A stretch of DNA of 64,000 bases. Origin: Bacillota bacterium. GTDB taxonomy: Bacteria; Bacillota; Sulfobacillia; Sulfobacillales; Sulfobacillaceae. The notes below the pieces were generated by a model. The model did no database searches, was not told the DNA's origin, and saw nothing but the letters and a program-made list of their open reading frames with translations. Made by a program: the position numbers and the translations under genes. Positions 27,018-36,611 of this stretch are shown piece after piece. Numbering within the stretch: position 1 is the first letter of the stretch; each line of letters starts with the position of its first letter. The stretch lies in assembly GCA_021820965.1 (NCBI GenBank), contig JAKACZ010000001.1, positions 186,001-250,000 on the forward strand, given 5' to 3'.

Positions 27018-28600
27018 TGAATACTGCTCCCCTCTTCGCGCTGGTTCCCGGACAGTCCCGACGAATTGGCGGACTGGATACCGAATGCCAGCTCGATAAT
27101 TTTCTCACGCGTGGTCTGACGCCCAACAAACTCTCCCGCGATCCGGCCTTCTCGGAATACAACAATCCGATGAGACAGATTGATAACTTCCTCCAACTCT
27201 GACGAAATAAGCAGAACTCCGACGTTTTGGGCTGCGGTCTCTACGATCATGCGGTGGATCTCAGCTTTGGCGCCTACATCTACACCGCGCGTGGGTTCGT
27301 CAACGATGAGAAACTGGGGCTTGGTGTTCAACCACTTCGACAACAACACCTTCTGTTGATTTCCTCCCGACAGTGTGGCCACTATGGCGCGCCGATTGGG
27401 CGGGCGAATGTCGGCTTTCCGGATCCAATGGTCGGCCGTTTCTCCTATGAGCCTTTGTGAGATGATGCCACCGGCACGCGCGAACTTTCGGAGCGACCCA
27501 AGCGCCATATTGTCTGTCATGGACTTCCCCAATACCAGACCTTGCCCGTGGCGGTCTTCAGGCACCATAGCACAACCCAGCCGCAGCATTTGACCGACCG
27601 ACCGCGGTCGAAAGGGTTGGCCGGCGCCCACCTTAACCGTTCCTCGCTCAATGGACGCTGCCCCCATGGCAGCCATGGCAAACTCGGATCGGCCCGCACC
27701 GATTAACCCCGCAAGCCCCACAATCTCGCCACGCCGCACAGACAGGGAAATTCCCCGGACTTGAGGGCCGGCATGGAGATCGTGGCTTTGAAAGACGACG
27801 GGGGCATCGGGCTGCATTACCGGCAGTTCGGGAAACAGATAGGATACTTCGCGACCCACCATATGGTGCACCAATGTTGTCTCATTTAACGCGCGGGCAC
27901 TGTCCGAGACCGCCATGCGGCCATCGCGCAGCACGCTAATTTTGTCGGCAACCGAAAACACCTCGTTCAGGCGATGTGACACAAAGATAATCGCCATCCC
28001 CTCTGAGGCCAGTTGCTTTAAGATCCGCAGAACGCGCTCGCTCCGCTTTCCGTCTAATGCTGCCGTGGGCTCGTCCAGGATAAGAATTCGCGGATGCCTC
28101 GCCAGCGCACGCAAGATTTCAAGCTCTTGACGCTGCGCCTGTGAAAGTGAGCGGACGAGGACATCAGGTCTGAGGTCGCTCTCAATGCGATTGGTCAATG
28201 CGCGAAACTCAGCGAGCAAGTCGGGCCGCCTCATTCGTCCGATCCGCACGCGGCCGGTTCCTAAAAACACGTTTTCCAGAACGCTACGGGCAGGAACGGC
28301 CGTGAGCTCTTGGCTCACATAAGCGATGCCAGCATCTAAGGAGGCTCGCGGGTTGCCGTGAGCCAGCTGACTGCCGGCAACCCACACACTCCCGCGGTCT
28401 GGGCGGACAAACCCGGCGGCAACCCTTAGTAACGTCGACTTGCCTGCCCCATTCTCACCAACCAAGACGTGGATCTCGCCCAAGTTAAGCCTCAAACTGA
28501 CATCGCTGAGCACTTCAGTGAAAGCATAGCGTTTAGTCACATTGCGCAACTCGAGGATGGATGATTTTTCATCTGCCGTTGTGAGAGAACTCGCGGCCAT
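27014..28600 (-). CDS. Two-domain ABC transporter ATPase (RbsA family)
   Basis: About 528 residues with two fused ABC domains. Domain 1 has Walker A GENGAGKST, the degenerate signature LSQAQRQ and Walker B ILILDEPTAA. Domain 2 begins near residue 260, has a degenerate Walker A (GLIGAGRSE), the signature LSGGNQQK and Walker B FLIVDEPTRG. This asymmetry is normal for RbsA/MglA. Start chosen at ATG 28600 (GGAGGAG 9 bases upstream) instead of 28627. It lies 27 bp after the binding-protein gene and overlaps the permease gene. It powers import of the substrate bound by the 28628-29663 product. Confidence 0.94.
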   Translation of the reverse strand: MAASSLTTADEKSSILELRNVTKRYAFTEVLSDVSLRLNLGEIHVLVGENGAGKSTLLRVAAGFVRPDRGSVWVAGSQLAHGNPRASLDAGIAYVSQELTAVPARSVLENVFLGTGRVRIGRMRRPDLLAEFRALTNRIESDLRPDVLVRSLSQAQRQELEILRALARHPRILILDEPTAALDGKRSERVLRILKQLASEGMAIIFVSHRLNEVFSVADKISVLRDGRMAVSDSARALNETTLVHHMVGREVSYLFPELPVMQPDAPVVFQSHDLHAGPQVRGISLSVRRGEIVGLAGLIGAGRSEFAMAAMGAASIERGTVKVGAGQPFRPRSVGQMLRLGCAMVPEDRHGQGLVLGKSMTDNMALGSLRKFARAGGIISQRLIGETADHWIRKADIRPPNRRAIVATLSGGNQQKVLLSKWLNTKPQFLIVDEPTRGVDVGAKAEIHRMIVETAAQNVGVLLISSELEEVINLSHRIVVFREGRIAGEFVGRQTTREKIIELAFGIQSANSSGLSGNQREEGSSIQ

Positions 28601-28627
28601 CGCTCTATCTCCTCCATCCGACCTCAC

Positions 28628-29663
28628 TCAGTCCTTGTACTGACCCTGAATCCCCTTAAGGTCTTGCTTGGTCCCCAGCACCGGAAATACTTTGGCTGCG
28701 TTCGTCGCCATCGGCACCTTCTGGCCGCGCTCATGTTCAATTCCATACTTGGTGGCGTCATAGCCCTCGGTCGTTTCCGGAATGTAGTACGTCGCAAACC
28801 ACTTACCCTGGTGCACCGCGTCGACCGCCTGCACCGATCCGCCATTTCCAATGAATTTGATTTTGCCAAGAAGGTTGTCGTGCTGCAGAACAATCTGGAC
28901 CCCCTCAATTGCCTGGGAAGAGCCGATGATGACGTTTACATTAGGATGGGCCTGCAGCAGGTCTTGTCCCACCGACATACCTTGGCTCTGGGTGTATCCG
29001 CCTACGTAGCTTCCGACAACATGCACATTGGGGTCCGTCTTTAGCTCTTTGATCACCGCCTGGGTTCGGGCGTTGTCAAGCGGCAATGACGGATCTCCTT
29101 GTAGGTACGCAACATTGCAGGGATTCAAACTGCCGCACGCTTCCACTCCCAGCTTTCCGAGCATTTTCCCGTTATTCGTGGGAACGTCCACGAATGAAAT
29201 GATCCCCGGAACTTGGGGCTTGTCCGTATTATACTGCGTCCCTATCGGTGTAAACTCGGCTACGACGGTGATGCCTTCATGGACGGCCCTTTGCACCTCC
29301 GGAACCACCGCCGCTCCATCATTTGCCTGAACTACCCAGACATTGTACTGCTTGGACACTAACGCGTCCTTCATTTGCTGCACCTGGGTGGTCGCGCTGA
29401 AGTTTCCGTCGAAAAAATGCGCCGTCGCATGCTGCTGGGTAGCGGCTTTCTGCACGCCGGCCCAGGTCGCTTGCGCAAAAGAGTTGGCGCTAGCAAAGCC
29501 GAAGAATGCAACACTGATCGGCTTGGAGTTCTTGCTCTGTGAATTACTCTGGCCACCCCCGCTGCTTGAAGGCGACGAGGTAGAGCCGCATGCCGCGACA
29601 ACCGCCGCCAGCGCGAGCATCATCCCGCCAGCCGCCAATCGCCGAACCCGTTGATTCCATGCC
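28628..29663 (-). CDS. ABC transporter substrate-binding lipoprotein (RbsB-like)
   Basis: About 344 residues. The signal peptide ends at the lipobox LAAVVAACGSTSS, followed by a Ser/Gly/Asn linker typical of lipoproteins in this organism. The mature protein is a type I periplasmic binding fold (SVAFFGFASANSFAQATWAG ... VWVVQANDGAAVVPEVQRAV ... VNVIIGSSQAIEGV). Start at ATG 29663, preceded by AGGAGGAG; the longer frame to 29695 has no such site. The gene begins 35 bp after the HyuB stop, in one operon with HyuA/HyuB, so it likely captures the substrate or precursor of that enzyme. Confidence 0.92.
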
Positions 29664-29698
29664 ATGGGATTCTCCTCCTGTTTCTCTAATGCCAACGG

Positions 29699-31384
29699 CT
29701 AGCTCGGTTGGTATCCGTACACCGTTTTAGCCTGCACCTCACTGACATAGCCATCTGCAATATCGGCACGCACCGCCTCCGGCGACCGCTCCCCGGGGTT
29801 GCCGAATCCACCGCCTCCACCAGTCCGTGTGGTCACCATGTCGCCGCGCTTGATCGGATAACCGGACACTTTCAGCATGCGCCTCTCCTCCGGTGTCCCT
29901 TCATTGATGATAATTTCCGGCCGCTGGCCCGATTGACCACCAAAAAGTCCCCAGGCTGGTGTCTCGGCACGTTCAAACCAAAGTGTCAATTTAGCGGTGT
30001 CGGCTTCAAGTTCATACACTCGCTCGACACCGGCGCCGCCACGCCACCGGCCGGGTCCACCGGAATCCTGGCGAATCCCATACCGGTGAACATAGACGGC
30101 GTATTTGGTTTCCTCAACCTCGATCGGAACGTCTTTCAGGGCGCCATTGACATTGTTGATAAGAGCATCCTGTCCATCGTTGCCACGCCAAGCCCCCCAA
30201 CCGCCAACGGTGGGCTCGTAGAGCAGGAAGGACTCCCCGTTCCGGGGATCAATGCCTTCGATCCCGATGACCATGGAATCCCCATAGTGAGCACCGGCCG
30301 CACGATCGGGAATAACGTCCGCGAGCGCCCTCACGACTAAGTCAATTAAGAGCCCTAACGGCGTGAAATACCATTCGCACGGTGCCGGCTCTTCAGCTGC
30401 CAGCAGTGATCCGGGTCGGACGTCGACCGCAAGCGGCCGAAACGCGCCGCCATCGACCGGAAGGTCAGGACTGATCAGCAACTTGTACGCCACACGAGCC
30501 GCACTGATAGCCTGCGGTGCTCCGCAGTTCACTGGCCCGCCGGCCATGTCATCAGTTCCAGTGAGGTCAATCCGCATGCTGTCACCTTCGATGATGACCT
30601 TGACCCGCACCCAAACGGGATTGGAGTTTACGCCGTCATTGTCAACGCAACCCTCGGCGGTAAAGATACCGTCGGGCAACGCTGCCACCGCTGCCCGCTC
30701 GATACGCTCAGTCTGATCGAAGATCTCGTCGCGTGCTGCCTCGACGGTTTCTTTGCCGAAGCGACGCACGATCTCCTCAAGCCGGGCCTGGCCGTTTCGA
30801 ACGCAGGCAATCTGGGCATAGAGATCACCGTGGGCCGGGTAAGAAAATCGGCCATTACGGGTAAGCACGTCCACCATGTCGGGGCGCTCCACCCCACTGT
30901 CAACCACCTTTGTCGGCCCCAGTCGAAGACCTTCTTGGAATACGTCTGTGGAATCCGTAGGCGACCCGGCATCTTTGGCCCCCACATCAAGCCAATGAGC
31001 TCGGCAAGTCGCGAACCCGACAAGCTGGTCCTGTACGAACACCGGTCCGTAAACCGACATGTCGTGAAGGTGCGTTCCCGCGAGGTACGGGTCATTCAAG
31101 ATCCAAATGTCGTCCGGCTTCCAGCAATCCTTATCGTAAAATTTCTCAGTAACATCGACCACTTCTTCGAGGTTTCCCAGGAATATGGGCAGCCCGGACG
31201 ACTGGCCGAACACGCGATGTTCGGCGTCGAGAATCGCGACGGCGCAGTCCTTCATCTCGTATATCACAGGCGTGTAAGCCGAGCGAATGAGCGTCACGTT
31301 CATCTCTTCGGCCGCGGCGTTCAACAGTGACCGAACAACTTCCGTAGTGATTGGGTCAATCCGACTCTCGGATTTCGTGGCCAT
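29699..31384 (-). CDS. hyuB: Hydantoinase/5-oxoprolinase subunit B family protein
   Basis: A 561-residue HyuB-family protein. Characteristic segments are DPITTEVVRSLLNAAAEEMN, the ILNDPYLAGTHLHDMSV metal-site-like motif, VNCGAPQAISAARVAYK and the C-terminal Gly-rich TRTGGGGGFGNP. With HyuA it forms an ATP-dependent ring-opening enzyme acting on N-methylhydantoin, 5-oxoproline or acetophenone-type substrates. Its start lies 18 bp after the HyuA stop. The following genes encode a complete ABC importer. Which of the family's substrates is used cannot be decided from the sequence. Confidence 0.93.
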   Translation of the reverse strand: MATKSESRIDPITTEVVRSLLNAAAEEMNVTLIRSAYTPVIYEMKDCAVAILDAEHRVFGQSSGLPIFLGNLEEVVDVTEKFYDKDCWKPDDIWILNDPYLAGTHLHDMSVYGPVFVQDQLVGFATCRAHWLDVGAKDAGSPTDSTDVFQEGLRLGPTKVVDSGVERPDMVDVLTRNGRFSYPAHGDLYAQIACVRNGQARLEEIVRRFGKETVEAARDEIFDQTERIERAAVAALPDGIFTAEGCVDNDGVNSNPVWVRVKVIIEGDSMRIDLTGTDDMAGGPVNCGAPQAISAARVAYKLLISPDLPVDGGAFRPLAVDVRPGSLLAAEEPAPCEWYFTPLGLLIDLVVRALADVIPDRAAGAHYGDSMVIGIEGIDPRNGESFLLYEPTVGGWGAWRGNDGQDALINNVNGALKDVPIEVEETKYAVYVHRYGIRQDSGGPGRWRGGAGVERVYELEADTAKLTLWFERAETPAWGLFGGQSGQRPEIIINEGTPEERRMLKVSGYPIKRGDMVTTRTGGGGGFGNPGERSPEAVRADIADGYVSEVQAKTVYGYQPS

Positions 31385-31402
31385 CTAGCTTCCTCCTTCT
31401 CG

Positions 31403-33439
31403 TTAGATCCGGGTGATATCCATTGAGCCCAGCCGGTCTAGCCGAAGCTCCCATCCCGGCGGCACCACGGTGGTGGCTGTATCTTCCAACACCAGTGCCG
31501 GTCCCTGAAGCCGCATGTTGGACCTGAGGTATGAGCGCCGAATGACGCGCCCCTGCATGGTCTTTCCATCAAACGTCATGTTCCGGTACTCGGCTTCAGC
31601 CTTGCCCGACGGCTCGGGTTGGGGCGGTTTGGGCGCCCGGTCAACCTCGCCGATGGCCGCAACTCGAAGCGCAACGAGTTCCGTTGGTGCACCAGGATTG
31701 TTATGGCCGAAGCGGGCCAAGTGAGCCTGGTGAAACCGGTTTGCCAAGATCTCCTTGAAGTCCACGCGCGTGAGTTCATCGATCGAAGAAATCGCGATCG
31801 TTAGGGTATATTCCTGACCCCGGTAGCGCATATCGGTTGCGAACAAGTGCGCAATTTTTTCGGGCGCAACGCCTTGATCGGCCACGGCCGCCCCACCCTC
31901 AGAGGCCATTGACCGGAGTTCGTTAGCCAATTCGGACGGGTTGGCCCGGTCTAGCGGAGTGTAGTACGCTTTGGCGAAATCCTGGCGCATGTCGGCCTGC
32001 AGCATCCCCCAGGCCGAGAAGGCGCCTGGGTTCTGAGGGACGATGACCTGCGAAATACCGAGCTCCTCGGCTAAGAAGCAAGCGTGCATGGGGCCCGCTC
32101 CACCGTATGTCAACAGCGAATAATCCCGGGGCTCAATGCCCTTCTCGACGGTAATGGCCCGGATAGCCTGCGCCATCTTGGTATTGACGATGCGGCCAAT
32201 CCCCTCTGCAAGTTGCATGACATCCAGACCTAGCTTTTGGCCCAGGCCCTCCATGGCTTGAGCGGCAAGATCTTGGTCGAGGGACAGTGTGCCACCTGCA
32301 AACCAGTCGGGATCAATGCGGCCCAAAAGCAAGTTGGCGTCAGTGACGGTGGGCTCGGTGCCGCCGCGGGCATAGCACGCAGGCCCAGGCTCGGCACCGG
32401 CGCTTCGGGGACCGACGCGAAGGCCACTAGCCTCTTCGTAGGCGACCGAACCGCCGCCAGCCCCGACTGTGTGAATCTTGACGACTGGTAATAGAATCGG
32501 AAATCCTTCGAGATAAGTTTCCGTCTCAATGTCCGGCTTTTGGTCCATGACTAAACTGACATCAAAGCTCGTACCGCCCATGTCAATGCAGATAAGGTTT
32601 CGGACACCCATTTCTTTGGCCAGCGAGACACCGCCCATGGTGCCACCAACCGGTCCTGACAGCAATGTTTGCAGGCTCGAATTCTCGGCCACATCGGCAG
32701 TGATAATGCCACCGTTCGATTGCATGATATGCAACGATGCGGGAACTTTCTGACGATTAAGCTCTGACGTCAGGCGGTTGAGGTACCGTCGGACGGTTGG
32801 GGCAATGTAGGCGTCGATAACGGCCGAAGAGGTCCGCTCGTACTCGCGCCATTCATTCGCCACTTGATGCGACAAGGTAATTGGGAAATCCTCACCCAAT
32901 TCTTCTCGCAGTAGTTCAGCTGCGCGAAGCTCGTGGGCGGGATTGACGTAGCTGAAAAGAAATGCCACCGCAACCGCACCGAAACCATCGTTGCGAACCC
33001 TCTGGGCTGCTCTTCGCACGGCCTCTTCGTCCAGCGGGGTGCGAACGCCGCCTTCGGAATTCAACCGTTCAGCAATCTCCACGATGTCCCGCCGGCGCAC
33101 TAGTGGTTCGGGCTTGCGATAGTGCAGCTCGTACAAATCCCGCCGATCGCCCCGTGCGATGTAATACACATCGCCAGCGCCCTGGCTTGCTAATAACAAG
33201 ACGGTCTCGCCCCGGCGTTCCAAAAAGGCATTGAGCCCCTGGGTCGTACCATGTACGAGAAAGTCGATGGTTTCGGAATCCTGCACGACACGTGATAATC
33301 CCGCAAAAATACCTTCCGTTAAATCTCGCGGCGTCGTAGACGCTTTGCCGACGGTTACTCGGCCCGTCTCTTTATCAATCGCGACAACGTCCGTGAACGT
33401 TCCTCCAATGTCGGCGGACACGCGATACCTATTGTTCAC
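31403..33439 (-). CDS. hyuA: Hydantoinase/5-oxoprolinase subunit A family protein
   Basis: About 679 residues, full length for HyuA. The N-terminal phosphate-binding motif is RVSADIGGTFTDVVAID. The central domain has LSGPVGGTMGGVSLAKEMG, CIDMGGTSFDVSLV and AGGGSVAYEE. LTYGGAGPMHACFLAEELG follows and a C-terminal SHS2-like region ends the protein. Start set at GTG 33439, which has GGGAGG upstream; a frame to 33493 exists but lacks an RBS and overlaps the cupin gene. It is ATP-dependent and paired with the next gene, HyuB. It shares only family-level similarity with the shorter HyuA at 14320-15873, so the window has two distinct hydantoinase-type pathways. Confidence 0.94.
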   Translation of the reverse strand: MNNRYRVSADIGGTFTDVVAIDKETGRVTVGKASTTPRDLTEGIFAGLSRVVQDSETIDFLVHGTTQGLNAFLERRGETVLLLASQGAGDVYYIARGDRRDLYELHYRKPEPLVRRRDIVEIAERLNSEGGVRTPLDEEAVRRAAQRVRNDGFGAVAVAFLFSYVNPAHELRAAELLREELGEDFPITLSHQVANEWREYERTSSAVIDAYIAPTVRRYLNRLTSELNRQKVPASLHIMQSNGGIITADVAENSSLQTLLSGPVGGTMGGVSLAKEMGVRNLICIDMGGTSFDVSLVMDQKPDIETETYLEGFPILLPVVKIHTVGAGGGSVAYEEASGLRVGPRSAGAEPGPACYARGGTEPTVTDANLLLGRIDPDWFAGGTLSLDQDLAAQAMEGLGQKLGLDVMQLAEGIGRIVNTKMAQAIRAITVEKGIEPRDYSLLTYGGAGPMHACFLAEELGISQVIVPQNPGAFSAWGMLQADMRQDFAKAYYTPLDRANPSELANELRSMASEGGAAVADQGVAPEKIAHLFATDMRYRGQEYTLTIAISSIDELTRVDFKEILANRFHQAHLARFGHNNPGAPTELVALRVAAIGEVDRAPKPPQPEPSGKAEAEYRNMTFDGKTMQGRVIRRSYLRSNMRLQGPALVLEDTATTVVPPGWELRLDRLGSMDITRI

Positions 33440-33470
33440 CAGTGTTCCTCCCTTGGAGCTTCGCCAACGC

Positions 33471-33956
33471 CTATTCGTCGTCAACAGGCTCATGGCCTAT
33501 GGTGAGCTCACCTAAACTTTCATGCACCATCGGTTGCGACAGTACCCACAAAGCTTGTGCCGTCTCCTTGCCGTCATTGCGCAAGGCGTGCGGCACAGAA
33601 GAAATCACGTGGATACAATCTCCCGGCCGCAAGAGGTATTCTCGACCTTCCACGATATAAACCAACTCACCTTTTAGTACCCACGCAAATTCTTCGCCTT
33701 TATGCCGATACGGAATTTCCGCCCTGGTGGTGGGTTTAACGGCAACAAGCAAGGGCTCTAATGTGCGTCCTTCGATGTGGGCTGACAGGAACCGGTACTC
33801 TCTATCACCAATGGTGATGGGGACCAGGTCAGCAGCATAATTTCTTGCGACCTCCGTGCGGTCGTGCGGCATCGTTCGCGTTCGGGTCTTAGGAAGTAAT
33901 TCCTCGACGTCAAAGTCTCTGCACGGTCGGCACAATGCCGCTCGGGGACATAGCAC
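33471..33956 (-). CDS. Cupin-domain protein, probably an XRE-cupin regulator that lost its HTH
   Basis: The frame encodes up to 161 residues. Residues ~60-150 are a cupin_2 barrel (EIPYRHKGEEFAWVLKGELV ... YLLRPGDCIHVISSVPHALR), the small-molecule sensing half of XRE-cupin regulators. Just before it, CRDFDVEELLPKTR resembles the linker that follows the HTH in those regulators. The HTH itself is not found upstream, where frames are broken. A start at about 33872 (MPHDRTEVARN) is possible. It lies 31 bp upstream of hyuA in the same direction. It is either a truncated regulator or a stand-alone cupin. Confidence 0.7.
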   Translation of the reverse strand: MLCPRAALCRPCRDFDVEELLPKTRTRTMPHDRTEVARNYAADLVPITIGDREYRFLSAHIEGRTLEPLLVAVKPTTRAEIPYRHKGEEFAWVLKGELVYIVEGREYLLRPGDCIHVISSVPHALRNDGKETAQALWVLSQPMVHESLGELTIGHEPVDDE

Positions 33957-34104
33957 TGCATCCAGGTACCAGTTGCTACGTAAAAGAAAACGTCAATGTC
34001 AGACGGGCGCAACCCATGCTTCTGGTTATCGTGGCATCATTCAGAGGGTCACATGACGACATCCTTGGAATCGGGTAATTAAGGTTCCCAAATCACAAAT
34101 AACA

Positions 34105-34132
34105 ACGAGCCCGGTCGAGTAACCGGGTTCGT
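34105..34132 (-). terminator. Rho-independent terminator of the formate dehydrogenase operon
   Basis: ACGAGCCCGGT (34105-34115) pairs with ACCGGGTTCGT (34122-34132) with one G-T wobble and a six-base loop. Read on the minus strand, the stem is followed by TGTTATTTGTGATTT, a T-rich tract. It lies ~350 bp past the last fdh-operon stop; the segment between (to 34480) and up to the cupin gene has no recognisable gene. Confidence 0.65.
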
Positions 34133-34480
34133 GTCATCCTGGATTCACCTTGAGATTGGTCCAAGACAAGGGAAGAAGGCCAATATCAAAAACTGAGAGG
34201 CAAGCCGGCCTATTCCATCACCTGGGGCTTTTATCGGAGCGGTCCTCATCCGTTGGCGGCAGGCCTAATGCAGCCGGGTATGTCCCAGTGACCTGGCACC
34301 AGTACCCGAAGTTGTGCGCGTCGCCCTCACCCAGCGTCATCCCGACGGTTACCTTCACAGCAAATCTCATATACCGTAAGCAGATAGCCTAAAAGCGTCG
34401 CGATGGCCGCCTCGATGGCTGGCCTGTCTATGCGTGGCGGAATAGCGCACCAACGGTTCGCCCGAACGTTCGGACGACGG

Positions 34481-35350
34481 TTAATCCAGGCGATTCTCCG
34501 CTTGGACGTATTCATAGCCATAACGCCCTTTAACACAAAGCATGCCGTGCGTAATGGGGTTTTCCTCCGGGGATGTGACCTTGACGATCTGGTTATCCAT
34601 CACATGTAGCTCTAACTCGCAGCCGACACCGCAATACGAACAGGTCGTCCGCGTTGTGCTAATTTCGTCCTCATTCCAGCGCCCCTGCTGCCGCAGTTCG
34701 TATTCTTTTTTGTCCATCAACGCGCCGGTAGGGCACACCTCGACGCAATTTCCGCAAAAAACACAGTCGGACTCTGTCAGCGGGCGATCAAATCCGGCAT
34801 CGACATGCGCATCAAACCCGCGTCCGGCAATAGCAATAGCAAAAGTATTTTGCACATCGACCCCGCACGCCTCCACGCACCGGTAGCAAAGGATGCAGGC
34901 GTCATAGTTGCGAACGAACAGGTTATTGTCATCCCGGAGTGGCTGCTCCCAGGTGTCTCCACCGGCAAACCGGAGGGTGTTGGCTGCTGTCTGTGACACT
35001 AATTCCTGCAAGTCGTCGGCCAGGGCTGTATTGTTGGTGGATGACAACAACTCGGCGATGACCTTACGCGCGTTGTGTACCCGCTCCGTTTTGGTCTTTA
35101 CAACCATGCCTTCTTCGGCCTGGCGGGAACACGAGGACACCAGCGCCCTGCTCCCCTCGATCTCCACTGTGCAGGCCCGGCACGCGTTGGCCGGTGTGAG
35201 GTTGGGATGCCAGCATAGCGTCGGCACGTAAGTGCCAAGGCTACGGGCAGCCTCCAGTACGGTTGTTCCTTCGGGGACCGCGATTGACTCCCCGTCAACA
35301 GTGAGTTGAATGATGCGGTCGAAATCGCCGCCTTCAATAGCTGTTGCCAT
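34481..35350 (-). CDS. Formate dehydrogenase iron-sulfur subunit (detached N-terminal domains of FdhA/NuoG-like)
   Basis: About 289 residues equal to the N-terminal third of NAD-linked formate dehydrogenase alpha subunits. A [2Fe-2S] ferredoxin domain (CWHPNLTPANACRACTVEIE ... CSRQAEEG) is first. The His-Cys cluster region and a two-cluster 4Fe-4S domain follow (CILCYRCVEACGV; CVFCGNCVEVCPTGAL). The molybdopterin Fe4S4 domain comes last (CSYCGVGCELELHV ... HGMLCVKGRYGYEYVQ). The protein stops right after that domain (AENRLD), exactly where FdhA normally continues into the molybdenum-binding part, which is encoded separately at 37166-39073. It passes electrons from the Mo site to the NuoE/NuoF-like module. 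Start ATG 35350 has AAGGGG upstream. Last gene of the operon. Confidence 0.93.
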   Translation of the reverse strand: MATAIEGGDFDRIIQLTVDGESIAVPEGTTVLEAARSLGTYVPTLCWHPNLTPANACRACTVEIEGSRALVSSCSRQAEEGMVVKTKTERVHNARKVIAELLSSTNNTALADDLQELVSQTAANTLRFAGGDTWEQPLRDDNNLFVRNYDACILCYRCVEACGVDVQNTFAIAIAGRGFDAHVDAGFDRPLTESDCVFCGNCVEVCPTGALMDKKEYELRQQGRWNEDEISTTRTTCSYCGVGCELELHVMDNQIVKVTSPEENPITHGMLCVKGRYGYEYVQAENRLD

Positions 35351-35384
35351 CACCATCATCCCCTTATCTTGTTCACATCAGCGG

Positions 35385-36611
35385 CTAAATCGCAGCCGGC
35401 TCCTCCCATAAGGAGGGGCGATTCATTGCCGACACCAGCGCATTGGCCGCCGTTTGTCCCAGCCCGCAGATTGAGGCATCGGTCATTGCCCGGGCCAAAT
35501 CTTCGAGGTCGGCACGACGCTCCCACAAGCGCTGACCCTCCAAAACCTCCAGTATCCGTTTGGTGCCAATACGGCACGGAACACATTGGCCGCATGACTC
35601 ATCAGCAAAGAAACGAGCTAGTCCCGTGAGGACACGGCCCAAGTCTGTCCCGTAGTCAAACAGCATCACGGCACCTGAGCCAACGCTGGCACCGAACTTG
35701 GCCAAATCGACATAATCGAGGCGTGCTTGCATTGCTTCCATGGGAGTCAGAAAGGTGCCGGCGGCACCGCCCATCAGGACCGCCTTAAGAGGGCGGCTGG
35801 TGCCCGTTCCCCCACCATATTGGTGGTCTGCAATGAGCGCGCCGAGTTCAATGCCAAACGGCACTTCATAGACGCCCGGATGGGCTACATGACCACTCAA
35901 CGCCACCAGCTTTGTTCCCGGCGTCGCAGCGGTTCCGACAGCCCGAAACCAGTCCACGTCATGAGCAAACAAAAGGGCGATGTTAGCCAGGGTTTCGACA
36001 TTTTGAATTAGCGTCGGCTTATGAAAGAGGCCTTGAGCCGTCGGGTAGGGCGGCTTAACCCGGGGCTCGGGGCGGTATCCCTCAATGCTATTGAATAAGG
36101 CGGTTTCCTCGCCCGCAATATACGCACCCGCCCCACGGCGCACTTCAATTGAGACACTTTCCGGTCCGACCCATCCGGTCGCTGTAAGTTCTTGGATAGC
36201 CTCCAGAATACGCATTTCCACATCGCGATATTCCCCGCGCACATAGACATAGGCTTTCTCTGCGCCGACCGTGTGCGCCGCGATTAAGAGGCCGGTGAGT
36301 GGTGCCAACGGGTCTCTAAGGAGAAGCTCGCGGTCCTTAAAGGTGCCAGGTTCGCTCTCATCCGCATTCATCACCACATACTTAATCGCTTCCATTTCAT
36401 TTTTGACTGAGAGCCACTTTCGCGCAGTCGGGAAAGCCGCTCCTCCCCGCCCGCCAAGCCGGATGGCCTGAATGCTTTGAATCACGGCGTCCGGGCCTAA
36501 ATTAAGGGCATTATCATACGCTGCGTCAAAACCCCGCGCAACCAATCGCTGGTGTGAGGTGGGGGCAGTCTGTGATTCTATAGCCGGGTCCGGGAATAGG
36601 CGGTACATCAC
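35385..36611 (-). CDS. NuoF-like NADH-binding subunit of formate dehydrogenase (beta, FdsB type)
   Basis: A 408-residue FMN/NAD(P)-binding flavoprotein of the NuoF/HoxF/FdsB family. The NADH site GGRGGAAFPTARKW is near residue 52. The FMN-binding region is NADESEPGTFKDRELLLRDP and ends in the YVYVRGEYRDVE strand. RRGAGAYIAGEETALFNSIE follows, and the N3 [4Fe-4S] motif ESCGQCVPCRIG is near 340. It transfers electrons between NAD and the Fe-S chain, making the formate dehydrogenase soluble and NAD-dependent. It overlaps the NuoE-like gene (GTGATG at the junction; either start possible). Confidence 0.95.
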   Translation of the reverse strand: MMYRLFPDPAIESQTAPTSHQRLVARGFDAAYDNALNLGPDAVIQSIQAIRLGGRGGAAFPTARKWLSVKNEMEAIKYVVMNADESEPGTFKDRELLLRDPLAPLTGLLIAAHTVGAEKAYVYVRGEYRDVEMRILEAIQELTATGWVGPESVSIEVRRGAGAYIAGEETALFNSIEGYRPEPRVKPPYPTAQGLFHKPTLIQNVETLANIALLFAHDVDWFRAVGTAATPGTKLVALSGHVAHPGVYEVPFGIELGALIADHQYGGGTGTSRPLKAVLMGGAAGTFLTPMEAMQARLDYVDLAKFGASVGSGAVMLFDYGTDLGRVLTGLARFFADESCGQCVPCRIGTKRILEVLEGQRLWERRADLEDLARAMTDASICGLGQTAANALVSAMNRPSLWEEPAAI

